Part shown: piece by piece, positions 8,687 through 17,030 of the stretch
Layout of the letters: each line of letters starts with the position of its first letter
Numbering within the stretch: position 1 is the first letter of the stretch
Assembly (NCBI RefSeq): GCF_900182605.1
Contig: NZ_FXTB01000002.1
Span: 496,001-560,000 of the forward strand
DNA: 64,000 nt
Reading direction: 5' to 3'
Source: Saccharicrinis carchari
Lineage (GTDB): Bacteria > Bacteroidota > Bacteroidia > Bacteroidales > Marinilabiliaceae
Translations under genes and position numbers: made by a program
The notes under the pieces: generated by a model
What the model was told of the DNA's origin: nothing
Database searches by the model: none
What the model saw: the letters and a program-made list of their open reading frames with translations, nothing else

Positions 8687-10492
8687 TTATTTCACCTCCA
8701 TCACCTTGGTTTTTTTCGAGATGCCGTTTTCGTTAAAAGCCTCAATGCTGAAATAGTAAGGTGTATCCCTGTCTAAGCAGCGCATAAAGTGCTCGTTAAC
8801 ATCATATACCAACCACGATTGGTACAGTTTGTCCGGAGCAATGCCCCACCGGATATTGTAGCCCTGGGCACCTTCTACCGGCTTCCAGGAGAACTGTGCA
8901 TCCCGCCTGTCCTCCTGTCGTGTTACTTTAAAATCTTTAACCGAAGCCGGTTTTTTACCAAAGCCTTTGCCAAACACCCTTATTTCGGACAAGGCCAGGT
9001 TATTGCCCGGCACTTCCACATTATTGTAACGGACAAACCTTCCTTTAACGGGTTGGTTTAGGACGATATAGGCATTGGGCGAATCTTTATAGCTATTGCT
9101 TCTGTCCACTATGGTTTGCCATACTTTACCATCCTCCGAAACCTCAATGGTAAAACGGTGGCGCAATCCGTCTACACGGGTATATATACCTGACTCATGA
9201 TCGTGATAGTTGATTTGCAAAGCGTAAATATTACCCGGTTTACGCATCTCTATCTTAACCCATTGCTGATTATCGTTTGCATCGGCCACCCAGAAGGATT
9301 TTGGGCTTTCATCGGTCAGCACTTCCGACATGATCTCGCCCGCCTTATTTTTTTTCAGCGGAAGCTCCGTTATATCGTAATCATCATCTGTGGATGTGCT
9401 TTTTACGATTTGCATTTTCGATGAGGAAACCGCTACCTTACCGTTGTAGGATAATAACATCCAGCCGCAATGTTGCCCGGCCATGGTGGGATGGTTGGAT
9501 CCAAAGCGGGGGTAATCGCCATAATGGGTGTTGGAGTACATCAGCCCTTCGGCATCAAAATAGGTGGGGAACATGCAAAGGCGGCGTTCCCAGTGCGAGT
9601 TGGAAGCCAGTGCCATGGTGGCGAAATGCCAGTACTGTCCATTGGTTTGCTTAACGGTGATGCCGTGTCCGGCACCATTAGCAAAGCCACCCGGCTTAAA
9701 GCTCATGGGGTTATTTTTCATATAGGTAAATGGCCCAAGTGGTGTTTCACCGATATAAGCGCCATCGCCATACACATTAAACTGTGTTCCGGGTGCCGCA
9801 TATTGCAAATAGTATTTGCCGTTGTGCTTGGTCATGGAGGCTCCTTCCATGTACCCTTCTTTTATGGTAGGGTGGAAATTGTTTTCGCCAAAGCGCTCCC
9901 AGCCGTGCTCCTCCTCAACCAGGTTAATCAACTCTTTCTGTACCCCTATTTCAAGGAAACGATCATCCCTGTTCAGCATTTTTACACGGATGGGGTGTAC
10001 ATTGGATGAACCCCAGTACAAATAGGCTTTTCCGTCGTCGTCGATAAACAACTCGGAGTCCTGTAAGTTTTTAGAAATAGAAGCTGTGGGTGTCCATTTA
10101 CCGCTTTTCGGGTCGTCGGTATAGAGAATGCTGCCATATCCGGCCGGATCGCCTGCAAAATAAAGCAAGGAATCTTTATAATTAAATGCGGTAGGCGCAT
10201 TACTTCCCTCAAAAAACCATTGTGTCGGTTTGATAAAATCCCAGCTCACCAAATCTTTCGAATGCCAATAACCGAACGAACGGGTAACAAACATATAATA
10301 TTCGCCACGGAATTCAACTACCGCCGGATCGGCACCGGAACGATAGGATATATTCCTGCTGGAATTATACACCATGTAGGTGTAATCCAAATCCATTGGG
10401 TTGCAATAGGTTTGTGGAACTACCTCTTGAGATTGAACACTAACACTTAGCATTAAAATAATGTAGAGGAGGATGTAATTAATATATTTCAT
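8687..10492 (-). CDS. Glycoside hydrolase family 43 with F5/8-type C and fibronectin III domains
   Basis: A 601-residue secreted enzyme. After a signal peptide (about 1-21) comes a five-bladed GH43 propeller with the three expected acids: base Asp55 (SGADPAV), a pKa-tuning Asp at 151-153 (FIDDDG) and acid Glu216 (YMEGAS). Then follow a discoidin-like (F5/8 type C, CBM32-like) domain around 390-510 and a fibronectin type III domain around 515-600. GH43 enzymes remove arabinose, xylose or galactose units from glycans with inversion; the exact sugar is not readable. The start at 10492 gives the natural signal peptide; an ATG at 10522 would add ten residues without signal character. The gene is in the PUL, between GH3 and the phosphoesterase, with paired hairpins in both flanking gaps. 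Confidence 0.86.
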   Translation of the reverse strand: MKYINYILLYIILMLSVSVQSQEVVPQTYCNPMDLDYTYMVYNSSRNISYRSGADPAVVEFRGEYYMFVTRSFGYWHSKDLVSWDFIKPTQWFFEGSNAPTAFNYKDSLLYFAGDPAGYGSILYTDDPKSGKWTPTASISKNLQDSELFIDDDGKAYLYWGSSNVHPIRVKMLNRDDRFLEIGVQKELINLVEEEHGWERFGENNFHPTIKEGYMEGASMTKHNGKYYLQYAAPGTQFNVYGDGAYIGETPLGPFTYMKNNPMSFKPGGFANGAGHGITVKQTNGQYWHFATMALASNSHWERRLCMFPTYFDAEGLMYSNTHYGDYPRFGSNHPTMAGQHCGWMLLSYNGKVAVSSSKMQIVKSTSTDDDYDITELPLKKNKAGEIMSEVLTDESPKSFWVADANDNQQWVKIEMRKPGNIYALQINYHDHESGIYTRVDGLRHRFTIEVSEDGKVWQTIVDRSNSYKDSPNAYIVLNQPVKGRFVRYNNVEVPGNNLALSEIRVFGKGFGKKPASVKDFKVTRQEDRRDAQFSWKPVEGAQGYNIRWGIAPDKLYQSWLVYDVNEHFMRCLDRDTPYYFSIEAFNENGISKKTKVMEVK

Positions 10493-10523
10493 GGTAATAG
10501 CTTTTAAATTTGTGGGCATCAAG

Positions 10524-10565
10524 GGAGCGGTTCTGTTTTACAAGGCGCATATACAGAACCGCTCC
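10524..10565 (+). repeat. 42-nt hairpin repeat with a compensatory stem change
   Basis: The arms are GGAGCGGTTCTG and CAGAACCGCTCC. Relative to the canonical copies, A to G in the left arm is matched by T to C in the right arm, so the 12-bp stem stays perfect. This covariation argues that the folded hairpin is what is conserved. It lies in the GH3-GH43 gap, 31 bases upstream of the GH43 start. Confidence 0.85.
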
Positions 10566-10593
10566 TTATTTTTTTGTGGCTTGGGTAAGGTAG

Positions 10594-10635
10594 GGAACGG
10601 TTCTGATTAGAAGCACGCTTATACAGAACCGTTCC
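10594..10635 (+). repeat. 42-nt hairpin repeat, canonical copy
   Basis: Perfect arms GGAACGGTTCTG and CAGAACCGTTCC with a loop beginning ATTAGAA and ending TATA. On the transcribed (-) strand it begins only 4 bases after the GH3 stop codon. It pairs with the copy at 10524, 28 bases away. Confidence 0.87.
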
Positions 10636-10639
10636 GCCG

Positions 10640-12961
10640 CTATTCCACCAAACTAAACTTTAGGTGCTGCGATTCATCATCAGAGCTGCTAGCTATCCAC
10701 ACGTCAAACTCGCCCGGTTCGGCCAGCCATTTCATATCGATATTGTATAGGCTTACGGTTTCCTCGTTGATGGTGAATTTTACGGTTCTTGTTTCTCCTT
10801 TTTTAAGGCTTATCTTTTCAAAGCCTTTGAGCTCTTTTACCGGACGGGCAACAGAGGCTACTTTGTCGCGGATATACAATTGTACCACCTCTTCGCCATC
10901 CATATCTCCTGTATTGGATACATCAACCGATACGGTGATATTACCACCGGGCACTAATTTTTCCGAACTTATTCTGGCATTGGAATAGGCAAAGCTGGTA
11001 TAACTTAATCCATAGCCAAATGGATACAAGGGTGTATTTGGCACATCAATATACGATGATCTGTAATCGGCCGGTTTATTGGGGTTGAACGGGCGACCTG
11101 TATTTTTCACATTATAAAAAATCGGAATCTGCCCCACGTTCCTCGGGAAAGTCATCACCAGCTTAGCCGACGGGTTGTAATCGCCGCTCAATATATCAGC
11201 CACTGCATGGCCCGACATCAAACCCGGATACCAGGCCTCTACGATGGCATCCATATTTTCATCTTCCCACGATAAATCCAAAGGACGGCCATTAAAAAGC
11301 ACGAGTATAATGGGTTTTCCTGTTTTTTTAAGTTCTTTAAGCAGTTGTCGTTGGTTACCCGGCAAGGTAATATCAGTACGGCTGGCTGCCTCACCCGACC
11401 AATGGTAATTTTCGCCCATGGCCACCAAAATTACATCACTGTCTTTTGCCTTTTGGATGGCTTCGGCAAAACCCGATTTGTCGGGAACCTGGTTGGTTGA
11501 AACGTGGGCTGTTCTTCGATCAATCAAAGGCAGTGTGGTGCCTTGGGCATAGTCGAATTGAACTGCTGAGCCGGCATACTTTTCTTTTAAGCCCTCCATC
11601 AAGGTAACGGATTTACTTCTGTCGCCTTTGATAGCCCATTCACCGTTAAGGCTGTTACGCTCCTCAACAAAAGGACCGATAAGAGCCACCTTGCGGGCTA
11701 CATTCTTTTTCAAGGGCAATATATTATTGTCATTTTTGAGTAATACGATGGATTGCTGTGCCGCCTCTCTTGCCACCTCAATATGCTCGTCATTCATTAT
11801 CACCTTTTTCTCGCGTTCGTCATCAAAATACCGGTAAGGGTCGTCGAACAGTCCCAGAAGAAACTTCATTTCCAAAATGCGCGCTACGGCCACATCAATC
11901 TGCTCTTCTTTTACTTTACCTTCTTTTACCAAAGCGGCCAAATGGCTAACAAAAGCTTCGCTAATCATATCCATATCGATACCTGCATCTAAAGCCAATT
12001 GAGCGGCGTGTTTTAAATCGGCAGCCACCCCATGGGCTATCAGCTCCATAATAGCCGTGTAATCTGTAAGAACCATGCCGTTAAATTTCCATTGGTCGCG
12101 CAAAATATCTTTGTACAAATATTCATTGGCTGTGCAAGGTACTCCGTTCAGGTCGTTAAATGCGGTCATAAAGGTAGCCACCCCCTCATCTACCGTAGCT
12201 TTAAACGGGGGGAGGTAGGTTTCGCGCAGAGTGCGTTCGGACATATCTACCGAATGGTAATCGCGTCCGGCCTGACCTGCACCGTAACCCACAAAGTGTT
12301 TGGCACAGGCCAGCATGGTATTGGGTTTGCTAAAATCTTTATAGGATTGGATACCCTGAAAACCTTTTACCCGGGCACGCGCCACCAGGGAGCTCAAATA
12401 CACATCTTCACCGGCACCTTCCATCACCCGTCCCCAGCGCGGATCACGTGCTACATCAATCATGGGAGCAAAGTTCCATGCCACGCCCGCAGCTGTGGCC
12501 TCCTCGGCAGCTATCCGTGCGGTGCGTTCCATCAGCTCCAAATCCCAGGAGCAAGCCTCGGCAAGGGGTATGGGGAAGGTTGTTTCCAGACCATGGATTA
12601 CGTCAGCCGCAAACAGCATGGGTATTTTCAAGCGCGAATACTTCATGTTCTGCTCTTGGAGCATGCGCAGATGATCGGTACCAAATACATTAAAAGTACT
12701 TCCGATCATACCCTTTTTAAGGTACTCGCCGGAACGGTTACTGCTCACTTCGCCCGTTGATGCAAAATTACCGGAATATTGATTCATCTGTCCTACTTTC
12801 TCATCCAGGGTCATCTTACTCAATAAGGATTCCACCTTTTTCTCGATGGCAGGATCGCCGCTATAGCTTTTCCAACTCGTGTTTTTTTGTGCATGTAGCT
12901 GAAAAGAAAACAAAGCCAGCAAAGCAAGTACTGTCAGTTGAAATTTTGTTGCGTTATACAT
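10640..12961 (-). CDS. Glycoside hydrolase family 3 beta-glucosidase (BglX-like)
   Basis: A 773-residue periplasmic exo-acting beta-glucosidase. The signal peptide (about 1-24, ending LHAQ) is followed by the GH3 barrel with KHF at 221-223 and the nucleophile Asp300 in VLTDY, the alpha/beta sandwich (from about 400) and the C-terminal fibronectin-like domain (about 680-765, ending in a beta strand pattern). Domain order and length match BglX-type enzymes. Next to two GH144 genes the likely substrates are sophorose and short beta-1,2-gluco-oligosaccharides, as known for the GH3 partner of GH144 in Bacteroides. That is inference by context; laminaribiose or cellobiose cannot be excluded. Transcribed after the GH144 pair, across a 331-base gap. 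Confidence 0.93.
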   Translation of the reverse strand: MYNATKFQLTVLALLALFSFQLHAQKNTSWKSYSGDPAIEKKVESLLSKMTLDEKVGQMNQYSGNFASTGEVSSNRSGEYLKKGMIGSTFNVFGTDHLRMLQEQNMKYSRLKIPMLFAADVIHGLETTFPIPLAEACSWDLELMERTARIAAEEATAAGVAWNFAPMIDVARDPRWGRVMEGAGEDVYLSSLVARARVKGFQGIQSYKDFSKPNTMLACAKHFVGYGAGQAGRDYHSVDMSERTLRETYLPPFKATVDEGVATFMTAFNDLNGVPCTANEYLYKDILRDQWKFNGMVLTDYTAIMELIAHGVAADLKHAAQLALDAGIDMDMISEAFVSHLAALVKEGKVKEEQIDVAVARILEMKFLLGLFDDPYRYFDDEREKKVIMNDEHIEVAREAAQQSIVLLKNDNNILPLKKNVARKVALIGPFVEERNSLNGEWAIKGDRSKSVTLMEGLKEKYAGSAVQFDYAQGTTLPLIDRRTAHVSTNQVPDKSGFAEAIQKAKDSDVILVAMGENYHWSGEAASRTDITLPGNQRQLLKELKKTGKPIILVLFNGRPLDLSWEDENMDAIVEAWYPGLMSGHAVADILSGDYNPSAKLVMTFPRNVGQIPIFYNVKNTGRPFNPNKPADYRSSYIDVPNTPLYPFGYGLSYTSFAYSNARISSEKLVPGGNITVSVDVSNTGDMDGEEVVQLYIRDKVASVARPVKELKGFEKISLKKGETRTVKFTINEETVSLYNIDMKWLAEPGEFDVWIASSSDDESQHLKFSLVE

Positions 12962-13292
12962 ATTTACGTTATTTATATTGTTATGATTCTAAATTATTAT
13001 ATGAACTGCGTAAAACCCACAGTTTATGATAAATCTCTACAGGCTGTTCCATAATCATCTTGCATAGTTCCGACGCTCAGAGACTTTACACTTATAAGTA
13101 ACATTATCCTGCGTCGGATTTGCGTGACGTTATTTCCCCGGGTTTAAACCCGGGGTTAAGTTTTGGCAACTCCTACGGAGTTGTGTTTGCATTACTCTTG
13201 ATATCCCCCAGTTGCGCAAACTACATTGGGGGTTATGCCTACTGGCAAAGAAAACTCCGCAGGAGTTTCCCTTTTCCATATTTCGATAGCCG
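12962..13292. other. Intergenic region between GH144 and GH3
   Basis: The gap holds a cluster of palindromes at 13136-13268 (annotated separately). The rest (12962-13135) shows no open frame or structure that I can support. It probably carries a transcript boundary or an internal promoter for the GH3 gene. Confidence 0.5.
13136..13268. repeat. Cluster of four palindromes (REP-like or mobile-element remnant)
   Basis: In order: a perfect 20-bp palindrome CCCCGGGTTTAAACCCGGGG (13136-13155); a 7-bp stem, 3-nt loop hairpin around CAACTCC/GGAGTTG (13167-13183); arms CCCCCA/TTGGGGG (13205-13232); and AAACTCC/GGAGTTT (13252-13268). The cluster ends 25 bases beyond the stop of the first GH144 gene. 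The AACTCC-type arms occur twice in one element, as in extragenic palindromes mobilised by REP-associated transposases. Confidence 0.7.
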
Positions 13293-14672
13293 TCAATTAT
13301 CGTTTACAATAAACCCCAATTTCTCCAAGCCATTTTTTACATCTTTATTTTGCATAAATAAATTCCATAATAATCCGGTTCTATGGTTTTCAACCATCAC
13401 GGGGATGGGGCCCTGATCGATAGCGAGATAACGGGGCACATACCAGTTATGGGTGTGGCTGTAGGCATCGTAGGGCCCATACTTCCCAACCAGCGAATCG
13501 GCCTCACCGTAGATATATCTTAAAAATTGCATCGACTCCTTTGGCGTATAGGGAAAGGATGACAGTGCAGCAGTTGGAGATATAACCCCCAAATCGGCTT
13601 TACCCGGCCGATGGGCGGAATAACCTTTAACCGAATAGCTGGAACTAAGTCCCCATTGTTTTGGACCATAACCTTTAAATTTTTTAGGATTATCCACGCA
13701 ATACCGATAATTGATAAGGGCATGATTTTTATTTAATTCCCAATAATCGCCATAACTGTCCTGCAAACCTTTGGGATTAAGCCCCAGGTAGGAGTAATGT
13801 GCCCAAAATAAGGGTCCCACCGGATCCTTGCCTCCTTGATAATGATTGAGCACCGTGGGTAAATCATAATAAACGGTATCGCGTGTGATGTTACCGTTTG
13901 AAGTCCATCCCTGATGATATACTTGTGGGTGGATAGTATGCGTTGGCGAGGATGCTGCCAGAACATACATGACAAGACACTCGTTGTAACCTCCAATGGG
14001 GAAATCCATGTCCCACCCGTAGTTGGGCGACCAGTGCCAATACAGCACATTTTGCCCCCCATTGGTGTACCAGTCCCATTCCACTTCGTGCCACAAGCGG
14101 GTAATGTCGGATACCAATTGCTGCTCTTCGGCATTACCATCTTTAAAATATTCCGACACAGTGAGCAAGCCTTGTATCATAAATGCCGTTTCTACCAAAT
14201 CGCCCCCGTCGTCCTTTTTACTGAAAGGCTTCACCTTAGCGGTGACTCCATCTAACCAATGGGGCCATACGCCATGGAAGCGGTCGGCACGAGTTAAAAA
14301 ATCTACTATTTTTTGCATGCGTTTCAATCCCTCCTGGCGGGTAATGTAGCCCCGCTCAATGCCCACCAGTATGGCCATAACGCCAAAGCCGGAGCCGCCG
14401 AGGGTTACGATGTGTTGGTCGTTTTGGGGGTAGACATCGTCCGTATGGATACGTTCGGGTGCCATACCGGAATTGGGTTCGGCACCGCTCCAAAAGTAAT
14501 CGAATGTTTGGCGCTGGAGGGTATCTAATAGCTGGTCGTCGGACCAATGACTTACTTTAGATGCCTCCGCTTTATCTTTTCCCATTTTTTTTGCGCCGGA
14601 TGTACAAGCCATAAAACCCATTAGCAATAGGCTAAAAATAATTGGATAAGAGATGTGTTTTATATTTTTCAT
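13293..14672 (-). CDS. GH144 endo-beta-1,2-glucanase-like lipoprotein
   Basis: A 459-residue protein with a lipoprotein signal ending GFMAC. Almost all the rest is one glycoamylase-like (alpha/alpha)6 barrel of the type classified as GH144, with conserved stretches DYFW, GGSGFGVM, HGVWPHWLDG, DDGGDLVETAFMIQG and SSFPYTPKES. Characterised GH144 enzymes cut beta-1,2-glucan internally and release sophorose. The start at 14672 is chosen because it gives the normal lipoprotein signal; the upstream in-frame ATG at 14771 would read through a repeat-rich leader. It follows a second GH144 gene by 114 bases and precedes the GH3 gene, so it likely acts at the cell surface or in the periplasm to feed that glucosidase. 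Confidence 0.88.
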   Translation of the reverse strand: MKNIKHISYPIIFSLLLMGFMACTSGAKKMGKDKAEASKVSHWSDDQLLDTLQRQTFDYFWSGAEPNSGMAPERIHTDDVYPQNDQHIVTLGGSGFGVMAILVGIERGYITRQEGLKRMQKIVDFLTRADRFHGVWPHWLDGVTAKVKPFSKKDDGGDLVETAFMIQGLLTVSEYFKDGNAEEQQLVSDITRLWHEVEWDWYTNGGQNVLYWHWSPNYGWDMDFPIGGYNECLVMYVLAASSPTHTIHPQVYHQGWTSNGNITRDTVYYDLPTVLNHYQGGKDPVGPLFWAHYSYLGLNPKGLQDSYGDYWELNKNHALINYRYCVDNPKKFKGYGPKQWGLSSSYSVKGYSAHRPGKADLGVISPTAALSSFPYTPKESMQFLRYIYGEADSLVGKYGPYDAYSHTHNWYVPRYLAIDQGPIPVMVENHRTGLLWNLFMQNKDVKNGLEKLGFIVNDN

Positions 14673-14682
14673 GTTTGTTAAA

Positions 14683-14734
14683 ATTAGTATCAAGATGTGA
14701 GTGTCAAGTATCAATATGGGCGTATCAAGTTTAG
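14683..14734. repeat. TATCAAG-type direct repeats upstream of a GH144 gene
   Basis: Read on the + strand this segment contains TATCAAG, GTCAAG, TATCAAT and TATCAAG in near-tandem. The same pattern, starting ATTAGTATCAAGAT, occurs at 20387-20425 just upstream of susD. Both lie a few bases before a start codon on the - strand, in the 5' leader of the mRNA. Confidence 0.65.
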
Positions 14735-14786
14735 GCGAACAGTACCCCAACGGAATGTGGTAGCATGTCATTTATAAATAAAAATC

Positions 14787-16754
14787 TCAATAATTAAACC
14801 CAAGCTTCGTTAAGCCCTGTTGAACATCCGTATCTTGCATAAATAAATTCCATAACATTCCTGTTCTGTGATTTTCAATCATTAGGATAATAGGTCCCTG
14901 GTCGATGGCGAGATACGACGAAGCCACCCAGCTATTACTGATACTAAAGGCATCGTAAAAACCATATTCTCCCCATAAGCGGTCGCCCAGTAAATAATAA
15001 AAGTGCTTTAACGCAGCCATGGACTCCTCCGGGGTATAAGGCATGGATGACAGAGCAGCCGTTGGGGTAATCACCCCTTTGTCGTTGGTAGGCGAATGTG
15101 CGGAGTAACCTTCGTGATTATCGCTGGCCGTCAATCCCCAACAATCGCCGCTATAACCTACAAAAGCCTTTGGATTAGCCATGCAGTAGCCACGATTAAT
15201 TAATGTGTGGGCCTGTGCCTGCTCCCAATAATTGGCATAGCTGTCACTCAAATTGCGCGGATCTAATCCTAAAAAAGGATAGTGTTCAAAAAACATCGGA
15301 CCACCATAATCATTGCCCAAAGGCAGGATGATATCGTAGAAGGATTTGCCGTTTTTCATATTTCCGTTTCGCGCCCAACCCTGATCATAAACTTCTTTGG
15401 TAATGGGGTGCGTAGGCGAGGAAGCCGCCAGAACGTAAACAATTAAAGATTCGTTCCAGCCCCTCACTTTCAGATTTTTTTCAAAACCGTATTCGGGCGA
15501 CCAATGCCAGGTAATACTGTTTTCGCCTTGGGTGTACCAGTCCCATTCCACGGCTTCCCATAGTGCATTAATTTTGCTGATGATAGTATTTTCGGTAGGA
15601 TTGCCCGGATTCAGGTATTGTTTAACGGTAAGCAGACCCTGGATCATAAAGGCGGTTTCAACAATATCGCCACCGTTGTCTTTTGTGCTAAAAGGCCTGG
15701 TAAGGCCGGTTGCCCCGTCCATCCAATGCGGCCAAACGCCGTGGAAACGGTCGGCCTTTGCCAAAAAGTCGACAATTTTGGCCAAGCGTGCCACGCCGTC
15801 GGCACGGGAAATGAAACCCCGCTCAATGCCAACAGGTATGGTCATCACGCCAAAGCCCGAGCCACCAATGGTCACCAAATCGCCCCCGGTACTCCTTTCG
15901 CGGCTGAGGCCGGATACGGGATGGGCAAAATCCCAGAAATATTTAAAAGTCTGTTGTTGTACCTTCGTCAATAGCTCTTCGTCGGAAATTACCGGGAATT
16001 TTAGCGATGAATCGAGCTGGGTAAAGAAATTTAACTCCAACCCGTCGAAAGGTTTGCCTATCCGTTTCTGAATTTGGGAAGAAATGGTAAACTGAAACTT
16101 TTGATAATCCTCCAATTCCTGCGTAACCGAGAAAGATATGGTAAGATCGTCGTCCTGGTTTAAATTGTAATTGAGCATAGCCCCATTACTACTAAACGTC
16201 GAAAAATCTTTCAGATCGCTTTGGGCGAGAGGTGTATTGAATCCGAACTTAATTGTCGGGATTCTATCTACATCTATTTGAGTAACCAAAGGATTGATCT
16301 GCTCACCATCTATCCATATCTTCTCCAAAACCAAGGGTAATGTAGTGGTGGTAAATGTGTAAGTCTGTTTTGTAAAAGTTTCGTTTTGCGCACCTTTTAA
16401 ATCATCCGAAATACTTAAAGTGTATAAGTTGTTTTCCTTTAATAGGGGATGATCAATTTTTAACAGCTTATTTTGGTCAAAAAAGGCAAGAGTGACTGTG
16501 ATATCCTGATTATCTGAGTCTATCAATTTGATTGCGTTATTGGCCGTGGTGGGATTTATCGGTTTATCAAATCGTATTTCGATCAGCTCATCGATGGATA
16601 AGTTTTTATTGTCATTAGTTATACTCAATGCCGCATCACCAATATATATGTAGGTCAGGTTCAGCTCTTCCGGCTTTGTATTTTCGTCCTGTTTATCCTT
16701 TTTACAGGCATACAAAATAGATGCAGTAAACAATATGAAAAGGAAGTAGCGCAT
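14787..16754 (-). CDS. GH144 endo-beta-1,2-glucanase-like lipoprotein with N-terminal Ig-like domains
   Basis: A 655-residue lipoprotein (signal ending LYAC, then KKDKQ). Residues about 30-260 form two Ig-like domains of the Big_5 type; the first contains EIRFDKPINP and both end in TFTTT-like strands. The C-terminal part, about 265-655, is a complete GH144 barrel with the same motifs as the next gene (GGSGFGVM, HGVWPHWMDG, DNGGDIVETAFMIQG, SSMPYTPEES). The two genes are clear tandem paralogues; this one gained Ig-like domains that may hold the enzyme away from the outer membrane. It is the third gene after susCD in the PUL. Endo-acting beta-1,2-glucanase is the expected activity from the family; direct evidence is lacking. 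Confidence 0.88.
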   Translation of the reverse strand: MRYFLFILFTASILYACKKDKQDENTKPEELNLTYIYIGDAALSITNDNKNLSIDELIEIRFDKPINPTTANNAIKLIDSDNQDITVTLAFFDQNKLLKIDHPLLKENNLYTLSISDDLKGAQNETFTKQTYTFTTTTLPLVLEKIWIDGEQINPLVTQIDVDRIPTIKFGFNTPLAQSDLKDFSTFSSNGAMLNYNLNQDDDLTISFSVTQELEDYQKFQFTISSQIQKRIGKPFDGLELNFFTQLDSSLKFPVISDEELLTKVQQQTFKYFWDFAHPVSGLSRERSTGGDLVTIGGSGFGVMTIPVGIERGFISRADGVARLAKIVDFLAKADRFHGVWPHWMDGATGLTRPFSTKDNGGDIVETAFMIQGLLTVKQYLNPGNPTENTIISKINALWEAVEWDWYTQGENSITWHWSPEYGFEKNLKVRGWNESLIVYVLAASSPTHPITKEVYDQGWARNGNMKNGKSFYDIILPLGNDYGGPMFFEHYPFLGLDPRNLSDSYANYWEQAQAHTLINRGYCMANPKAFVGYSGDCWGLTASDNHEGYSAHSPTNDKGVITPTAALSSMPYTPEESMAALKHFYYLLGDRLWGEYGFYDAFSISNSWVASSYLAIDQGPIILMIENHRTGMLWNLFMQDTDVQQGLTKLGFNY

Positions 16755-16889
16755 GGATGATATGGTGAATAGTGAAAATGATTTGTTTGAATATGGTTCT
16801 GATTTACAGTTGGGTTACCTCCAATCTTTACTTTCGGCTTCCCGCAATTTTGCAAGACAGGCACTAAAGCAGGACGGATGCAATGTTTA

Positions 16890-16956
16890 GTTGCCGTCAA
16901 CCCCTTGCTTCTCCGCTGAAGTTTCAGCGATACGAGAAAAGGGGTTGACTGGCAAC
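16890..16956. repeat. Long imperfect hairpin
   Basis: GTTGCC-G-TCAACCCCTT (16890-16906) pairs with AAGGGGTTGA-CT-GGCAAC (16939-16956), enclosing an inner hairpin CGCTGAA/TTCAGCG. The outer stem is about 16 bp with one bulge. It lies in the gap between the LamG gene and the second GH144 gene, together with a 42-nt hairpin repeat. A partial left arm of that repeat, GGTTCTGATTT, is also visible at 16795-16805. Confidence 0.75.
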
Positions 16957-16967
16957 TTGGGATTTAA

Positions 16968-17009
16968 GGAACGGTTCTGCTATGCACCGGGCCTATACAG
17001 ACGCGTTCC
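16968..17009 (+). repeat. 42-nt hairpin repeat, right arm diverged
   Basis: The left arm GGAACGGTTCTG is canonical; the right arm CAGACGCGTTCC has two changes. The 18-nt loop ends CCTATA, as in the other copies. On the transcribed strand it begins 21 bases after the stop of the LamG gene. Its expected degenerate partner is reduced to the partial arm near 16795. Confidence 0.78.
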
Positions 17010-17030
17010 ATTGTCCTAATTACCAGATTG

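Noticed and set aside
14673-14771. N-terminal extension of the first GH144 protein
   Set aside because: The extra 33 residues come from TATCAAG repeats and spoil the lipoprotein signal, so they are read as untranslated leader.
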